Positions 1 to 8,597 of a stretch of DNA of 61,147 nucleotides are shown here, piece by piece. The translations under genes and the position numbers were made by a program. Within the stretch, counting starts at the first letter, position 1; each line of letters opens with the position of its first letter. Under the pieces are notes generated by a model. That model had not been told where the DNA came from, ran no database searches, and saw only the letters and a list, made by a program, of their open reading frames with translations. This DNA is from Paraglaciecola arctica BSs20135 (lineage in GTDB: Bacteria > Pseudomonadota > Gammaproteobacteria > Enterobacterales > Alteromonadaceae): positions 1 to 61,147 of the forward strand of contig NZ_BAEO01000038.1 of NCBI RefSeq assembly GCF_000314995.1. The letters run 5' to 3'.

Positions 1-17
1 TGGTTCAAACGCTTTTA
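1..17. repeat. End of a dispersed ~105-bp palindromic repeat (copy A, cut by the window edge)
   Basis: The first 17 bases match the right edge of the repeat seen whole at 46-150 (GGTTCAAACGCTTTTA). A second copy therefore lies just outside the window, and two copies stand almost side by side. Confidence 0.6.
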
Positions 18-45
18 TGGCTGAAGATCTAAAAAATAAAAAAAT

Positions 46-150
46 TAACCACTGAGGAAAAGGAAGACACAGAGAAAAAGAATTAATTCTTAACAATCTA
101 TTCCTCTGTGCAGCGAAGCGCTCTGTGCCTCCGTGGTTCAAACGCTTTTA
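46..150. repeat. Dispersed imperfect-palindrome repeat, copy B
   Basis: This intergenic element of about 105 bp has ends that are roughly inverted (ACCACTGAGG... and ...CCTCCGTGGT) and inner arms ACACAGAGAA / CCTCTGTG. It would fold into a long interrupted hairpin. Copy C is at 8451-8560. The right edge reaches into the 3' end of the neighbouring hydrolase gene and supplies its stop codon at 138-140. It looks like a non-coding repeat or MITE-like family; the mobilising enzyme is not known. Confidence 0.7.
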
Positions 151-1064
151 GTCGTTTTAAGAAATTCATCTATTTGCTGATTCACTTCATCAGGTAACTC
201 ATGTTGTAACCAATGACTAGCATCAGGAAAACGTTTAACTCGCACGTCGGGCACATATTCCTCTATGCCATCAATATTTTCTTTAACAAAAGCTTGGTCT
301 TGCTCTCCCCACAAAACTAACGTTGGACAAGTAATACGAATATTGGGGATTTTCATCTGTGTGGGTGCAATCACTTGTGCGCCTTTGTCACTGTTGTTTT
401 TTTCAGAGGGGGCTAGTTGTGGCATAGCCCTATAATATTGCAGCATACCCTCTACTGCGCCGGGTTGAGCCCATACTTGCTGATAAGTCTGGCGCTGAAG
501 CTCATTCAATGTGCCCTCGCGCATACCATTAAATATTTTGTCTTTAATATACTGGTGATGATTTGCAGACAACCTTGCTACTCCGTCATGGGCAACCAAT
601 TCATGGATATACTCACTTTTTTGACGTTGTTCTGGGTTATGGATCATTTCACGTGTAAAAGTACTAGGGTGAGCGGCATTAAGTATTACCAAACGCTCAA
701 TAAGTTGCGGAAAAAACGCAGCTAGAGGCCATGCGATGGCACCGCCCCAGTCGTGAGCCACTAAGATAATCTTTTCTTGTGGTGCCACGCCTTGAATAAA
801 CTTGGCAATAAACTGAATAAGATTAGGCACTTCGAAAAACGATTGCTGCTGAGGTTTACCACTTAAATTATAACCGGGTAAGTCTGGCGCTATAACGCGA
901 TATGATTTAGAGAAATACTCAAGTTGTGCATGCCATGTCCCCCAGTATTCAGGGAAACCATGCAAAAATATTATGCTTTGGCGTGGCGGTTCATTATTGT
1001 CAATAGCCCCAGCTTCAACATAATGAATATTCACGCTTTCAATATCGATTGTGTGATGTTTCAT
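138..1064 (-). CDS. Alpha/beta hydrolase, epoxide hydrolase-like
   Basis: A 308-residue alpha/beta-hydrolase of the epoxide hydrolase / haloalkane dehalogenase group, cytosolic (no signal peptide). The oxyanion-hole motif HGFP is near residues 35-38, the nucleophile elbow AHDWGG puts Asp at about 105, the acid is probably the Asp in WGEQD, and the base is the His in DASHW near the C-terminus. Asp rather than Ser as nucleophile fits ester-intermediate hydrolysis of epoxides or C-halogen bonds. The ATG at 1064 (MKHHT) is chosen over an in-frame TTG eight codons upstream because AGG lies at a usable distance. The last codons and stop fall in repeat copy B, so the C-terminus may have been altered by that insertion. 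The substrate is unknown. Confidence 0.85.
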   Translation of the reverse strand: MKHHTIDIESVNIHYVEAGAIDNNEPPRQSIIFLHGFPEYWGTWHAQLEYFSKSYRVIAPDLPGYNLSGKPQQQSFFEVPNLIQFIAKFIQGVAPQEKIILVAHDWGGAIAWPLAAFFPQLIERLVILNAAHPSTFTREMIHNPEQRQKSEYIHELVAHDGVARLSANHHQYIKDKIFNGMREGTLNELQRQTYQQVWAQPGAVEGMLQYYRAMPQLAPSEKNNSDKGAQVIAPTQMKIPNIRITCPTLVLWGEQDQAFVKENIDGIEEYVPDVRVKRFPDASHWLQHELPDEVNQQIDEFLKTTKSV

Positions 1065-1103
1065 GGCTATTTTACCTATCAAATTCAATTCGTTTAATTC
1101 AAA

Positions 1104-1136
1104 AAAAAGCGGACAATTTAAAATTGTCCGCTTTTT
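1104..1136. terminator. Bidirectional rho-independent terminator
   Basis: A near-perfect hairpin of 16-base arms (core AGCGGACAATTT) is flanked by A-runs and T-runs, so it can work in both directions. It separates the acyl-CoA dehydrogenase gene upstream (minus strand) from the hydrolase. Confidence 0.85.
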
Positions 1137-1181
1137 ATATTTCCCAGCCTAACTTCTTATTATCCTATTGGAGTATGAAGC

Positions 1182-2981
1182 TTAAACAATATTAAATTGT
1201 TCTTCTTCCATGTCCATTAAGTTATCAGCACCAGATTCCATAGAAGATACTAGAGAACGTGTACGTGTTAATAAACGGTCAAAATAAAACTTAGCTGTGT
1301 GTAATTTGGCTTTATAGAACTCTGGATCGCCTGTGCCATCGTCCAGCTTTTGCTGAGCAACAACAGCCATTTGTAGCCAGAAATAACCAACCACTATATA
1401 GCCAGAATACATCAAATAATCAACAGATGCAGCACCTAGTTCTGCAGGGTTTTTAGCCGCTCGCTGCATAATATCTTCAGTAATTTGATGCCATTCATCT
1501 ATATGTTTATCGATACTGTTCGACCAAGCATTAAACTGGCTTTTATCACGAATACTTTTGCAGTATTCCTTCACTTCGTTAGTGAATACTGTCAGTAACT
1601 TACCGTTCGAGCCAACTACTTTTCTGGCTAATAAATCTATCGCCTGAATACCTGTTGTGCCTTCGTACATTGTACAAATACGCGTATCACGAGCTAGTTG
1701 TTCCATGCCCCACTCAGCGATGAAGCCATGGCCACCAAAAACTTGCATACCATAACTGGTAGATTCTTGAGCAGTTTCTGTTAGGAATGCTTTAACAATA
1801 GGTGTTAACAAAGCTAGCTTAGAATTTGCGAATGTTTTAGCATCTTCATCTTGACTGGCCTGAGTCACATCAACCAATTTCATTGCATATATAGCTAATG
1901 CCCTATTACCTTCTGCGAAAGCTTTTTGAGTCAGCAACATACGACGAACATCAGGATGATTAATAATCGGATCAGCTGGACCGTCAGGATTTTTAACCCC
2001 AGTCATGGCTCTGAACTGTAAACGGTCCTTAGCGTAGGCTAACGCCCCTTGAAACGCAGCTTCAGATGCAGACAAACCTTCTAAACCTGTGCCTATACGA
2101 GCAGAGTTCATAAAAGTAAACATGCAGTTAAGACCACGGTTTTCGGTACCTACCAAATAACCTTTGGCACCATCGAAATTAATCACACAAGTAGCTGAAC
2201 CTTTAATACCCATTTTGTGTTCAATCGAGCCACAAGTAACAGCATTACGATCCAATTTTTCGCCTTCAGGACCAGCATGGAATTTTGGCACAACAAATAA
2301 TGAAATACCTTTAGTTCCACTAGGCGCATCTGGTAAACGTGCAATCACTATATGCACGATATTTTCAGACATATCATGCTCACCAGCCGAGATAAAGATC
2401 TTGGTTCCAGTCAAGCTATAGCTGCCATCATCATTGGGTTCTGCTTTACATTTCAGCATCCCCAAATCCGATCCACAATGAGGTTCGGTCAAACACATAG
2501 TGCCTGTCCAACTGCCGCCAACAAGATTATGTAAAAACATTTTTTGTTGTGCTTCGGTACCATGTTCTTTTAAGGTTTCAATACAACCTTGGCTCAAACC
2601 AGGATACATAGCCCAAGAGTGATTTGCTGAAGAAAACCATTCAGCCATCACACTATTTAGCGAATAAGGTAGTGCTTGACCACCAAACTTTTCAGGGTGA
2701 GTCATGCCAGTCCAACCACCTTCAACATATTGTTGGTAAGCGTCTTTAAAACCAGTAGGAGTAGTCACTACACCATCTTCCCACTTACAACCTTCAGCAT
2801 CACCGCTGGCGTTGATGGGTGCTAATACATTTTCAGCAAATTTAGCCGCTTCTGAAAAAATGGCTTCAACCATGTCAGGGGTCGCATCTGTAAAACCCAA
2901 ATCAGCATAATGCTTCTCATAACCTAATAATTCGTTCATCACGAACAAGGCTTCTTTTTGTGGGGCCTTAAAATATTGCAT
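1182..2981 (-). CDS. Large acyl-CoA dehydrogenase (DmdC/FadE-like family)
   Basis: A 599-residue FAD-dependent acyl-CoA dehydrogenase that would introduce the alpha-beta double bond in acyl-CoA, the first step of beta-oxidation. It has the N-terminal helical domain, the FAD-contacting stretch TMCLTEPHCGSD (about 160-171), the substrate loop around KIFISAGEHD, and the C-terminal MYEGTTGIQ motif whose Glu is the usual catalytic base. Its length and C-terminal extension match the roughly 600-residue family that includes 3-methylmercaptopropionyl-CoA dehydrogenase DmdC and many marine fatty acyl-CoA dehydrogenases; sequence reading alone does not separate these. It is the last gene of the operon with thiolase and the bifunctional enzyme. 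A good ATG lies at 2981. Confidence 0.93.
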   Translation of the reverse strand: MQYFKAPQKEALFVMNELLGYEKHYADLGFTDATPDMVEAIFSEAAKFAENVLAPINASGDAEGCKWEDGVVTTPTGFKDAYQQYVEGGWTGMTHPEKFGGQALPYSLNSVMAEWFSSANHSWAMYPGLSQGCIETLKEHGTEAQQKMFLHNLVGGSWTGTMCLTEPHCGSDLGMLKCKAEPNDDGSYSLTGTKIFISAGEHDMSENIVHIVIARLPDAPSGTKGISLFVVPKFHAGPEGEKLDRNAVTCGSIEHKMGIKGSATCVINFDGAKGYLVGTENRGLNCMFTFMNSARIGTGLEGLSASEAAFQGALAYAKDRLQFRAMTGVKNPDGPADPIINHPDVRRMLLTQKAFAEGNRALAIYAMKLVDVTQASQDEDAKTFANSKLALLTPIVKAFLTETAQESTSYGMQVFGGHGFIAEWGMEQLARDTRICTMYEGTTGIQAIDLLARKVVGSNGKLLTVFTNEVKEYCKSIRDKSQFNAWSNSIDKHIDEWHQITEDIMQRAAKNPAELGAASVDYLMYSGYIVVGYFWLQMAVVAQQKLDDGTGDPEFYKAKLHTAKFYFDRLLTRTRSLVSSMESGADNLMDMEEEQFNIV

Positions 2982-3075
2982 AACGTGCCTCTTAAATCTT
3001 TTACTTATTTTTTTATCTGTCGCTTTTTTCGGATATTTTAGCTAGAAGCGCGTGGCTCCTAGCTCTAAGCTTAAT

Positions 3076-4257
3076 CTAATAAACTTCAAACAACCCTGCA
3101 GCACCCATTCCGCCACCAATACACATAGTACAAACTACATATTTAGCGCCGCGACGTTTGCCTTCAATCAAAGCGTGACCAACCATACGTGCGCCACTCA
3201 TTCCGTAAGGATGACCTATAGAAATAGCCCCACCGTTTACATTTAGAATATTGTCGTCAATACCTAACTTGTCGCGGCAATATAATACTTGCACAGCGAA
3301 GGCTTCGTTTAATTCCCATAAACCAATATCGTTCATGGTTAGGCCATGACGTTTAAGCAATTTTGGAATAGCGAAAACCGGGCCAATACCCATTTCATCA
3401 GGTTCACAACCGGCAACAGCAATACCGCGATAAGCACCTAGTGGTGTTAGGTTTTGTTGTTCAGCTAGTTTATCGCTCATGATGACACACGCAGATGCAC
3501 CGTCAGACAATTGGCTAGCATTACCAGCAGTAATAACACCACCTTCGATAACAGGTTTTAGGTTTTTCAAACCTTCTAATGTGGTTTCAGCACGGTTACC
3601 TTCGTCTTTACTAAGCGTAACTTCTTGGAAGCTTTCGACTTTGGTTTCGCGGTCAATAATGACTTTGGTCGCAGTTACCGGCACTATTTCATCATCAAAC
3701 TTGCCAGCAGCTTGTGCAGCAGCAGTACGCATTTGGCTACGATATGCATATTCATCTTGCGCATCACGATTAATACCGTAACGAGCTGCTACTACTTCAG
3801 CGGTTTGTAACATAGGCATATAAATATTTTTGTGCATTTTAGCTAAAGCTGGATCAACGATACGGTGAGTATTCATTGACTTGTTTTGCACTAAACTAAC
3901 TGAATCAAGTCCACCAGCTACCATTACAGGTACATTATCAGTAATAATATGTTTTGCTGCAGTAGCGATAGCATACATACCTGAACTACATTGACGGTCA
4001 AGTGTCATGCCCGATACCGAAGTAGGTAAACCAGCCGCTAGTCCAGCCAAACGACCAATGTTCATGCTGCCACTACCTTGGGTTAAGGCACTGCCCATGA
4101 TGACATCATCAATACTGGCAGGATCGACACCAGATCTTTTTACTGCTTCACGGATAGCATGGCCACCCAAACTTGGCATTTCAAGATTATTAAATGCGCC
4201 TTTATAAGCACGGCCGATAGGGGTTCTTGCGGTTGATACAATGACTGCTTCTTTCAT
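3076..4257 (-). CDS. Acetyl-CoA acyltransferase (thiolase)
   Basis: A 393-residue thiolase that would cleave 3-ketoacyl-CoA with CoA to acetyl-CoA and a shortened acyl-CoA. The acylated cysteine is Cys90 in LDRQCSSGM. The [11 protein letters not shown] motif carries the catalytic His, and the C-terminal [13 protein letters not shown] the second Cys. Length and motifs are those of a degradative FadA/AtoB-type enzyme and look intact. It lies 54 bases downstream of the crotonase/dehydrogenase gene and 94 bases upstream of the acyl-CoA dehydrogenase, so the three genes form a beta-oxidation operon. It is distinct from the fadBA arrangement because the multifunctional partner comes first and is of FadJ-like size. 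Confidence 0.95.
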   Translation of the reverse strand: MKEAVIVSTARTPIGRAYKGAFNNLEMPSLGGHAIREAVKRSGVDPASIDDVIMGSALTQGSGSMNIGRLAGLAAGLPTSVSGMTLDRQCSSGMYAIATAAKHIITDNVPVMVAGGLDSVSLVQNKSMNTHRIVDPALAKMHKNIYMPMLQTAEVVAARYGINRDAQDEYAYRSQMRTAAAQAAGKFDDEIVPVTATKVIIDRETKVESFQEVTLSKDEGNRAETTLEGLKNLKPVIEGGVITAGNASQLSDGASACVIMSDKLAEQQNLTPLGAYRGIAVAGCEPDEMGIGPVFAIPKLLKRHGLTMNDIGLWELNEAFAVQVLYCRDKLGIDDNILNVNGGAISIGHPYGMSGARMVGHALIEGKRRGAKYVVCTMCIGGGMGAAGLFEVY

Positions 4258-4311
4258 AATGTTCTCTTTAAAATATGTTTAATTCGTTTGAAATAAGGTA
4301 AGTGCTGACAA

Positions 4312-6444
4312 CTATAGGTCAGCGAATCTTTTACCTTGCTCAGCTAATTTTTTAAGTAAAGGTGCAGGTTCAAACCAGTTTTTACCATGCTCGCCTAACT
4401 CATCGCGATATTTACACATAGCGTCATACACAGTTTTTAAACCAATCTCATCGGCATACTGCATAGGGCCACCGCGATAAACAGGGAAACCATAACCATA
4501 GACATAAATCACATCGATATCGCTAGATTTAGCAGCAATACCTTCTTCTAATATCAACGCACCTTCGTTGATCATAGGGAAAATAATCCGTTCGATAATT
4601 TCTTGGTCGCTAATGTCACGTTGCGCCACGCCTAAATCTGCAGCAACTTGTTTCGCTAGCTCAAGTACACTTGGATCAGGAATGGGTTTACGGTTACCTG
4701 CTTCGTATAAGTACACACCTTTACCGGCTTTTAATCCTACTCTGCCCTGCTCTACTAGCTTGTCAGCTAAAATGCAGTAAGTTGGATCATGCTTAATAAA
4801 TTCGCGACGTGATTCACGCACAAAAGCACCGATATCTTGTCCAGCCATATCGCCCATAGTGAAAGGACCCATTGGCAAACCAAAGTCGTAAATAACTTTA
4901 TCGATATGTTCTGGTGTACCACCCTCAAGCATCATGCGATTCGCTTCACGTCCGTATCCTTCAATCATACGGTTACCGACAAAACCAAAACAAACACCAA
5001 CTAGAACAGCAACCTTGTTGATCTTCTTAGCCATTTTCATAGCGGTTTTAATCACTTCAGGCGATGTTTTGCTGGTTTTAACAACTTCTAGCAATTTCAT
5101 TACGTTAGCAGGACTAAAGAAATGCAAACCAATGACATCTTCAGGACGCTTAGTGGCTTCACCAATCTCATCGATATCTAAGGTAGAAGTGTTAGAGGCT
5201 AAAATGGCGCCAGGCTTACAAACAGCGTCTAAGGCCTTAAAGACTTCTTGCTTGACTGACATTTTTTCAAATACAGCTTCAATCACTAAGTCCACATCAC
5301 TTAAGGCAGCGTATTCAGTAGAGCCAGTTAACAAGGCCATTCTGTCTTCGACTTGCTCTGCAGTAAGCTTGCCTTTTTTCGCTGAGTTTTCGTAGTTTTT
5401 ACGAATTAACGCCAAACCTTTATCTAAGGCTTCTTGTTTAAGCTCAAGCATGATCACAGGAATACCTGCATTGGCAAAGTTCATGGCAATGCCGCCGCCC
5501 ATAGTACCTGCGCCAATAATACCGACTGTTTTGATGTCTCTTACAGGGGTTTCTTTATCGAAGTCTTTAACATGAGACGCAGCACGTTCAGCGAAGAAAA
5601 AGTGTTGCTGTGCACGTGCTTCTTTAGAACGCATACATTCCATGAACAGCTCACCTTCGCGAACTAAACCTTCAGCAAAAGGTAACTCAACAGATGCTTC
5701 GACCGCTTGGATACAACGTTCCGGAGCAAAAAAGCCTCTAGCTTGAGTCGCTAAACCTTTACGGTATTGAGCAAATAATTCTTTAGGTGCAGTGCTCACA
5801 TCAATTTGCACATCGCAGGTTTTACGTACTTTGCTACCTTCAGCAACTACTTTTTCGCAAAACGCCAATGCACTACTAAGTAATGTTTCAGGGGAATCCA
5901 CTACAACATCAAAAACACCAGGTAACTTTTTAGCAGCAACAGGGCGACCAGAAACAATCATATCCAGCGCTTGCTGCACACCTGCTAATCTAGGTAAACG
6001 CTGGGTGCCACCCGCTCCAGGTAAAATACCTAGGTTAACTTCTGGCAAGCCCACTTTATTAGACGCAAAGGTTACTCGGTAATGACAAGACAAGGCCACT
6101 TCTAAACCGCCACCAAATGCAGGGCCGTTTAAAACAGCGACTACAGGCTTAGGTGAATTTTCAATGACATCTAGCACTACAGGCAGATTAGGCTCTAGAT
6201 CACCACCAGAAAATTCACTGATATCCGCTCCACCAGAAAACAAGTTCTGTTTAGACGAAATAACAATGACGTCAACTGACTCGTCAGCAATCGCAGCATT
6301 TAGATGCTCTATTAGTCCGACACGTACAGATTTAGACAATGCATTAACAGGGGGATTTTGCATCCATAACGCTGCAACTTTATTATTTGCAGATGGGGTT
6401 TCAATTAGCTCATAACCAACAGCTTGTGTTTCGACTTGACTCAT
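4312..6444 (-). CDS. Enoyl-CoA hydratase / 3-hydroxyacyl-CoA dehydrogenase (FadB/FadJ-like)
   Basis: A 710-residue bifunctional beta-oxidation enzyme. Residues 1-290 are a crotonase domain with the oxyanion-hole motifs SGGADISEF and GPAFGGGLE and the LGILPGAGGTQRLPRL stretch. Around residue 305 starts the NAD-binding 3-hydroxyacyl-CoA dehydrogenase domain (VGIIGAGTMGGGIA, ASNTSTL, HFFSPANVMKL), followed by the C-terminal dehydrogenase repeats. It hydrates enoyl-CoA and oxidises the 3-hydroxyacyl-CoA. As first gene of the operon it probably has its promoter in the divergent region 6445-6696 shared with the haloalkane dehalogenase gene. No FadR- or PsrA-like operator was recognised there. Confidence 0.95.
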   Translation of the reverse strand: MSQVETQAVGYELIETPSANNKVAALWMQNPPVNALSKSVRVGLIEHLNAAIADESVDVIVISSKQNLFSGGADISEFSGGDLEPNLPVVLDVIENSPKPVVAVLNGPAFGGGLEVALSCHYRVTFASNKVGLPEVNLGILPGAGGTQRLPRLAGVQQALDMIVSGRPVAAKKLPGVFDVVVDSPETLLSSALAFCEKVVAEGSKVRKTCDVQIDVSTAPKELFAQYRKGLATQARGFFAPERCIQAVEASVELPFAEGLVREGELFMECMRSKEARAQQHFFFAERAASHVKDFDKETPVRDIKTVGIIGAGTMGGGIAMNFANAGIPVIMLELKQEALDKGLALIRKNYENSAKKGKLTAEQVEDRMALLTGSTEYAALSDVDLVIEAVFEKMSVKQEVFKALDAVCKPGAILASNTSTLDIDEIGEATKRPEDVIGLHFFSPANVMKLLEVVKTSKTSPEVIKTAMKMAKKINKVAVLVGVCFGFVGNRMIEGYGREANRMMLEGGTPEHIDKVIYDFGLPMGPFTMGDMAGQDIGAFVRESRREFIKHDPTYCILADKLVEQGRVGLKAGKGVYLYEAGNRKPIPDPSVLELAKQVAADLGVAQRDISDQEIIERIIFPMINEGALILEEGIAAKSSDIDVIYVYGYGFPVYRGGPMQYADEIGLKTVYDAMCKYRDELGEHGKNWFEPAPLLKKLAEQGKRFADL

Positions 6445-6696
6445 ATAGACCTCTTACCAGCTTAAAATGTATTAACGGATACTAGGCCACCCGTCCCAAT
6501 CATTCTAATTTATTGATTTTATACTGCAGAATAAGCACAGATTATTAGTGCTAAGTCCAAGTAATACATATTAAGCAGCGAATCTATTCATTAAATGGAT
6601 AATTCTTCATTAGTCTGAGCAAGTTGACTTTTCATGACACTTTTGATGTTCTACACCACAATTATTTTACAAAAAAATTACATGGAGAGACGAGCA

Positions 6697-7608
6697 TTGC
6701 AGTATTTGACCACCCCTGAACACTGTTTCGAACAAATAACAGACTTCAGTTACACCCCTCATTTTTTGCAAGTCGATGATAATGAAGGTGGTTTGCTGAA
6801 ACTCCATTATGTAGATGAAGGCCCAAAAGATGGCGATGTAGTATTAATGCTGCATGGCGAACCTAGCTGGTCGTATCTATATCGTAAAATGATTGGTCCA
6901 GTTGTGGCAGCTGGTTATAGAGTTATCACACCTGATTTGATTGGCTTTGGTAAATCAGACAAACCCACTGAACGAAGTGACTATACGTTTCAGCGACACC
7001 TTGATTGGGTGCGCCAAGTAATCATCCAATTAGACCTAAAGGACATTACTTTAGTATGTCAAGATTGGGGCGGATTACTGGGATTACGTTTAGTAGCAGA
7101 ACATTCGGATTTATTTGCACGGGTTTTAGCTGCAAACACTATGCTGCCTACTGGCGATCATAGTGCCAGCGAAGCATTCTTGAATTGGCAAACTTTTTCT
7201 CAAGAAGTAGAAGTGTTTCCAGTAGCTGGCATTATTAAAGGTGCCACTGTTAGCCCTCTTAGTCCTGAAGTGCTGGCCGCATATGATGCGCCTTTTCCTG
7301 ATGAAACTTATAAGGCAGGTGTAAGACAGTTTCCACTGCTTGTGCCCACAACACCAGATAACCCAGCAAGTCAGGACAACAGATTAGCTTGGGAATCCCT
7401 ACAACAATTCAAAAAGCCGTTTATCACCGCATTTAGTGATTCAGATCCTGTAACTGCGGGAGGCGACAAAATTATGCACAAACTTATTCCTGGCTGCGAA
7501 GGTCAGGCACATACCACTATTGAGCAAGGCGGGCATTTTTTACAGGAAGATAAAGGCGAACAACTCGCTGAAGTATTATTAACCTTTATGAATGCCAACC
7601 CACTTTAA
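6697..7608 (+). CDS. Haloalkane dehalogenase-like alpha/beta hydrolase
   Basis: A 303-residue hydrolase resembling subfamily I haloalkane dehalogenases, which release halide from haloalkanes via an aspartyl ester. Numbered from the TTG start: HGEPSWSYLYRKM has the oxyanion motif HGEP at 53-56, nucleophile Asp123 with halide-binding Trp124 in CQDWGG, a candidate second halide Trp164, acid Asp250 (SDSDPV) and base His280 (QGGHFLQED). The start is the TTG at 6697, not the ATG at 6634: GGAGA at 6684-6688 is well spaced from it, and the family begins with a short 'L-T-P-E' segment as here. The gene faces away from the beta-oxidation operon and is followed closely by the SDR gene. The true substrate may not be halogenated. 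Confidence 0.85.
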   Translation: MQYLTTPEHCFEQITDFSYTPHFLQVDDNEGGLLKLHYVDEGPKDGDVVLMLHGEPSWSYLYRKMIGPVVAAGYRVITPDLIGFGKSDKPTERSDYTFQRHLDWVRQVIIQLDLKDITLVCQDWGGLLGLRLVAEHSDLFARVLAANTMLPTGDHSASEAFLNWQTFSQEVEVFPVAGIIKGATVSPLSPEVLAAYDAPFPDETYKAGVRQFPLLVPTTPDNPASQDNRLAWESLQQFKKPFITAFSDSDPVTAGGDKIMHKLIPGCEGQAHTTIEQGGHFLQEDKGEQLAEVLLTFMNANPL

Positions 7609-7639
7609 TTTTTAGTAATACAAGAACAGGAACAAATTG

Positions 7640-8398
7640 ATGGATGAGTTATTAGATTTTACTGGAAAAGTAGCCTTGATTACGGGTGCCGGAGGCGGCT
7701 TTGGTCGTTTGTTAGCACAAGGTCTTGCTAAACGTGGATGTAAATTGGTGATAAGTGATATCAACCAACAAAACTTAAATGAGACATTGGCCTCTTTACC
7801 AAACCAAGACAATGCAATCTCGATGTTGTGTGATGTTTCCAAAGAACAAGATTGCAAAAATATGGTAGATAGCGCCTTAGAAAAATTTGGTCGAGTAGAC
7901 ATAGGTGTCAACAATGCTGGCATAGCTCACGATTTGACTCCCTTACATCAATTGACTGAAGACACTATGCACAGCCAATTTAATGTTAACGTCAACGGTG
8001 TGTTGTTTGGTATGAAATACCAAATCGAAGCGATGCTTAAACAAGGCGAAGGCCATGTGCTCAATATCAGTTCTTTGGCTGGTTTAGGTGGCGCTCCAAA
8101 AGGCGGTGCATATGCTGCAGCCAAACATGCAGTAGTAGGTTTAACGAGAACCGCAGCAGTGGAGTACGCAAGAAAAGGCGTGCGTTGTAATGCCATCTGT
8201 CCTTTCTACAGTCCTACCGCTATTTTAGGTGAGTTTGCGTCAGAAGAAGGCCAAGCTCAATTAGCTAGAGGTACACCTATGAAACGCTTATCTAAACCTC
8301 AAGAAGTGGTGAATACCATGTTGTTAATTTTGTCTCCGGGTAATTCTTATATGACCGGGCAAACCATCGCCGTTGATGGCGGCGTAACGGCTTGGTAA
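7640..8398 (+). CDS. SDR family oxidoreductase
   Basis: A 252-residue classical short-chain dehydrogenase/reductase. It has the cofactor motif TGAGGGFG (15-22), NNAG in the fourth strand region, the catalytic Ser in ISSLAG and the YxxxK motif YAAAK, and ends with the family's typical MTGQTIAVDGGVTAW. It probably interconverts a hydroxyl and a keto group, perhaps on an acyl-CoA or alcohol given its neighbours; the substrate is not readable. The ATG at 7640 is preferred to the overlapping TTG at 7637 because of AGG nine bases upstream. It is 31 bases from the dehalogenase-like gene, so the two are probably cotranscribed. Confidence 0.92.
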   Translation: MDELLDFTGKVALITGAGGGFGRLLAQGLAKRGCKLVISDINQQNLNETLASLPNQDNAISMLCDVSKEQDCKNMVDSALEKFGRVDIGVNNAGIAHDLTPLHQLTEDTMHSQFNVNVNGVLFGMKYQIEAMLKQGEGHVLNISSLAGLGGAPKGGAYAAAKHAVVGLTRTAAVEYARKGVRCNAICPFYSPTAILGEFASEEGQAQLARGTPMKRLSKPQEVVNTMLLILSPGNSYMTGQTIAVDGGVTAW

Positions 8399-8450
8399 GA
8401 AAGAGTGACGAGCTTGTAGCTACGAGCTCTGAAATACAAAAATAATTTTT

Positions 8451-8560
8451 TACCACATAGGACACTGAAAGCACAGAGAAGAGACATGTTGGTCTTAACA
8501 ATCTAGTCGCTTTTCTCTGTGTAGCGCAGTTCTCTGTGTTCTCTGTGGTTCGAACGCTTT
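8451..8560. repeat. Dispersed imperfect-palindrome repeat, copy C
   Basis: About 110 bp between the SDR and acyl-CoA ligase genes resembling copy B at 46-150: TACCACATAGG at the left, an inner CTTAACAATCTA shared by both, CTCTGTG arms and the edge GTGGTTCGAACGCTTT. It lies inside what may otherwise be one transcription unit and would form a long hairpin in the mRNA. Confidence 0.7.
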
Positions 8561-8597
8561 GTACTTTTATAGATACAGATAAATTAAAGGAAAAAAT

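Noticed and set aside
4934-5395. A 153-codon frame opposite the 3-hydroxyacyl-CoA dehydrogenase gene.
   Set aside because: It lies wholly antisense to a well-conserved gene, has no ribosome site and resembles no family. The same applies to the other antisense frames over the metabolic genes, htpG, topB and dnaX.
6634-6696. A 21-residue N-terminal extension of the haloalkane dehalogenase-like protein from the ATG at 6634.
   Set aside because: The extension is not a credible signal peptide for this cytosolic family, and the TTG at 6697 has a well-placed GGAGA and matches the family's N-terminus.
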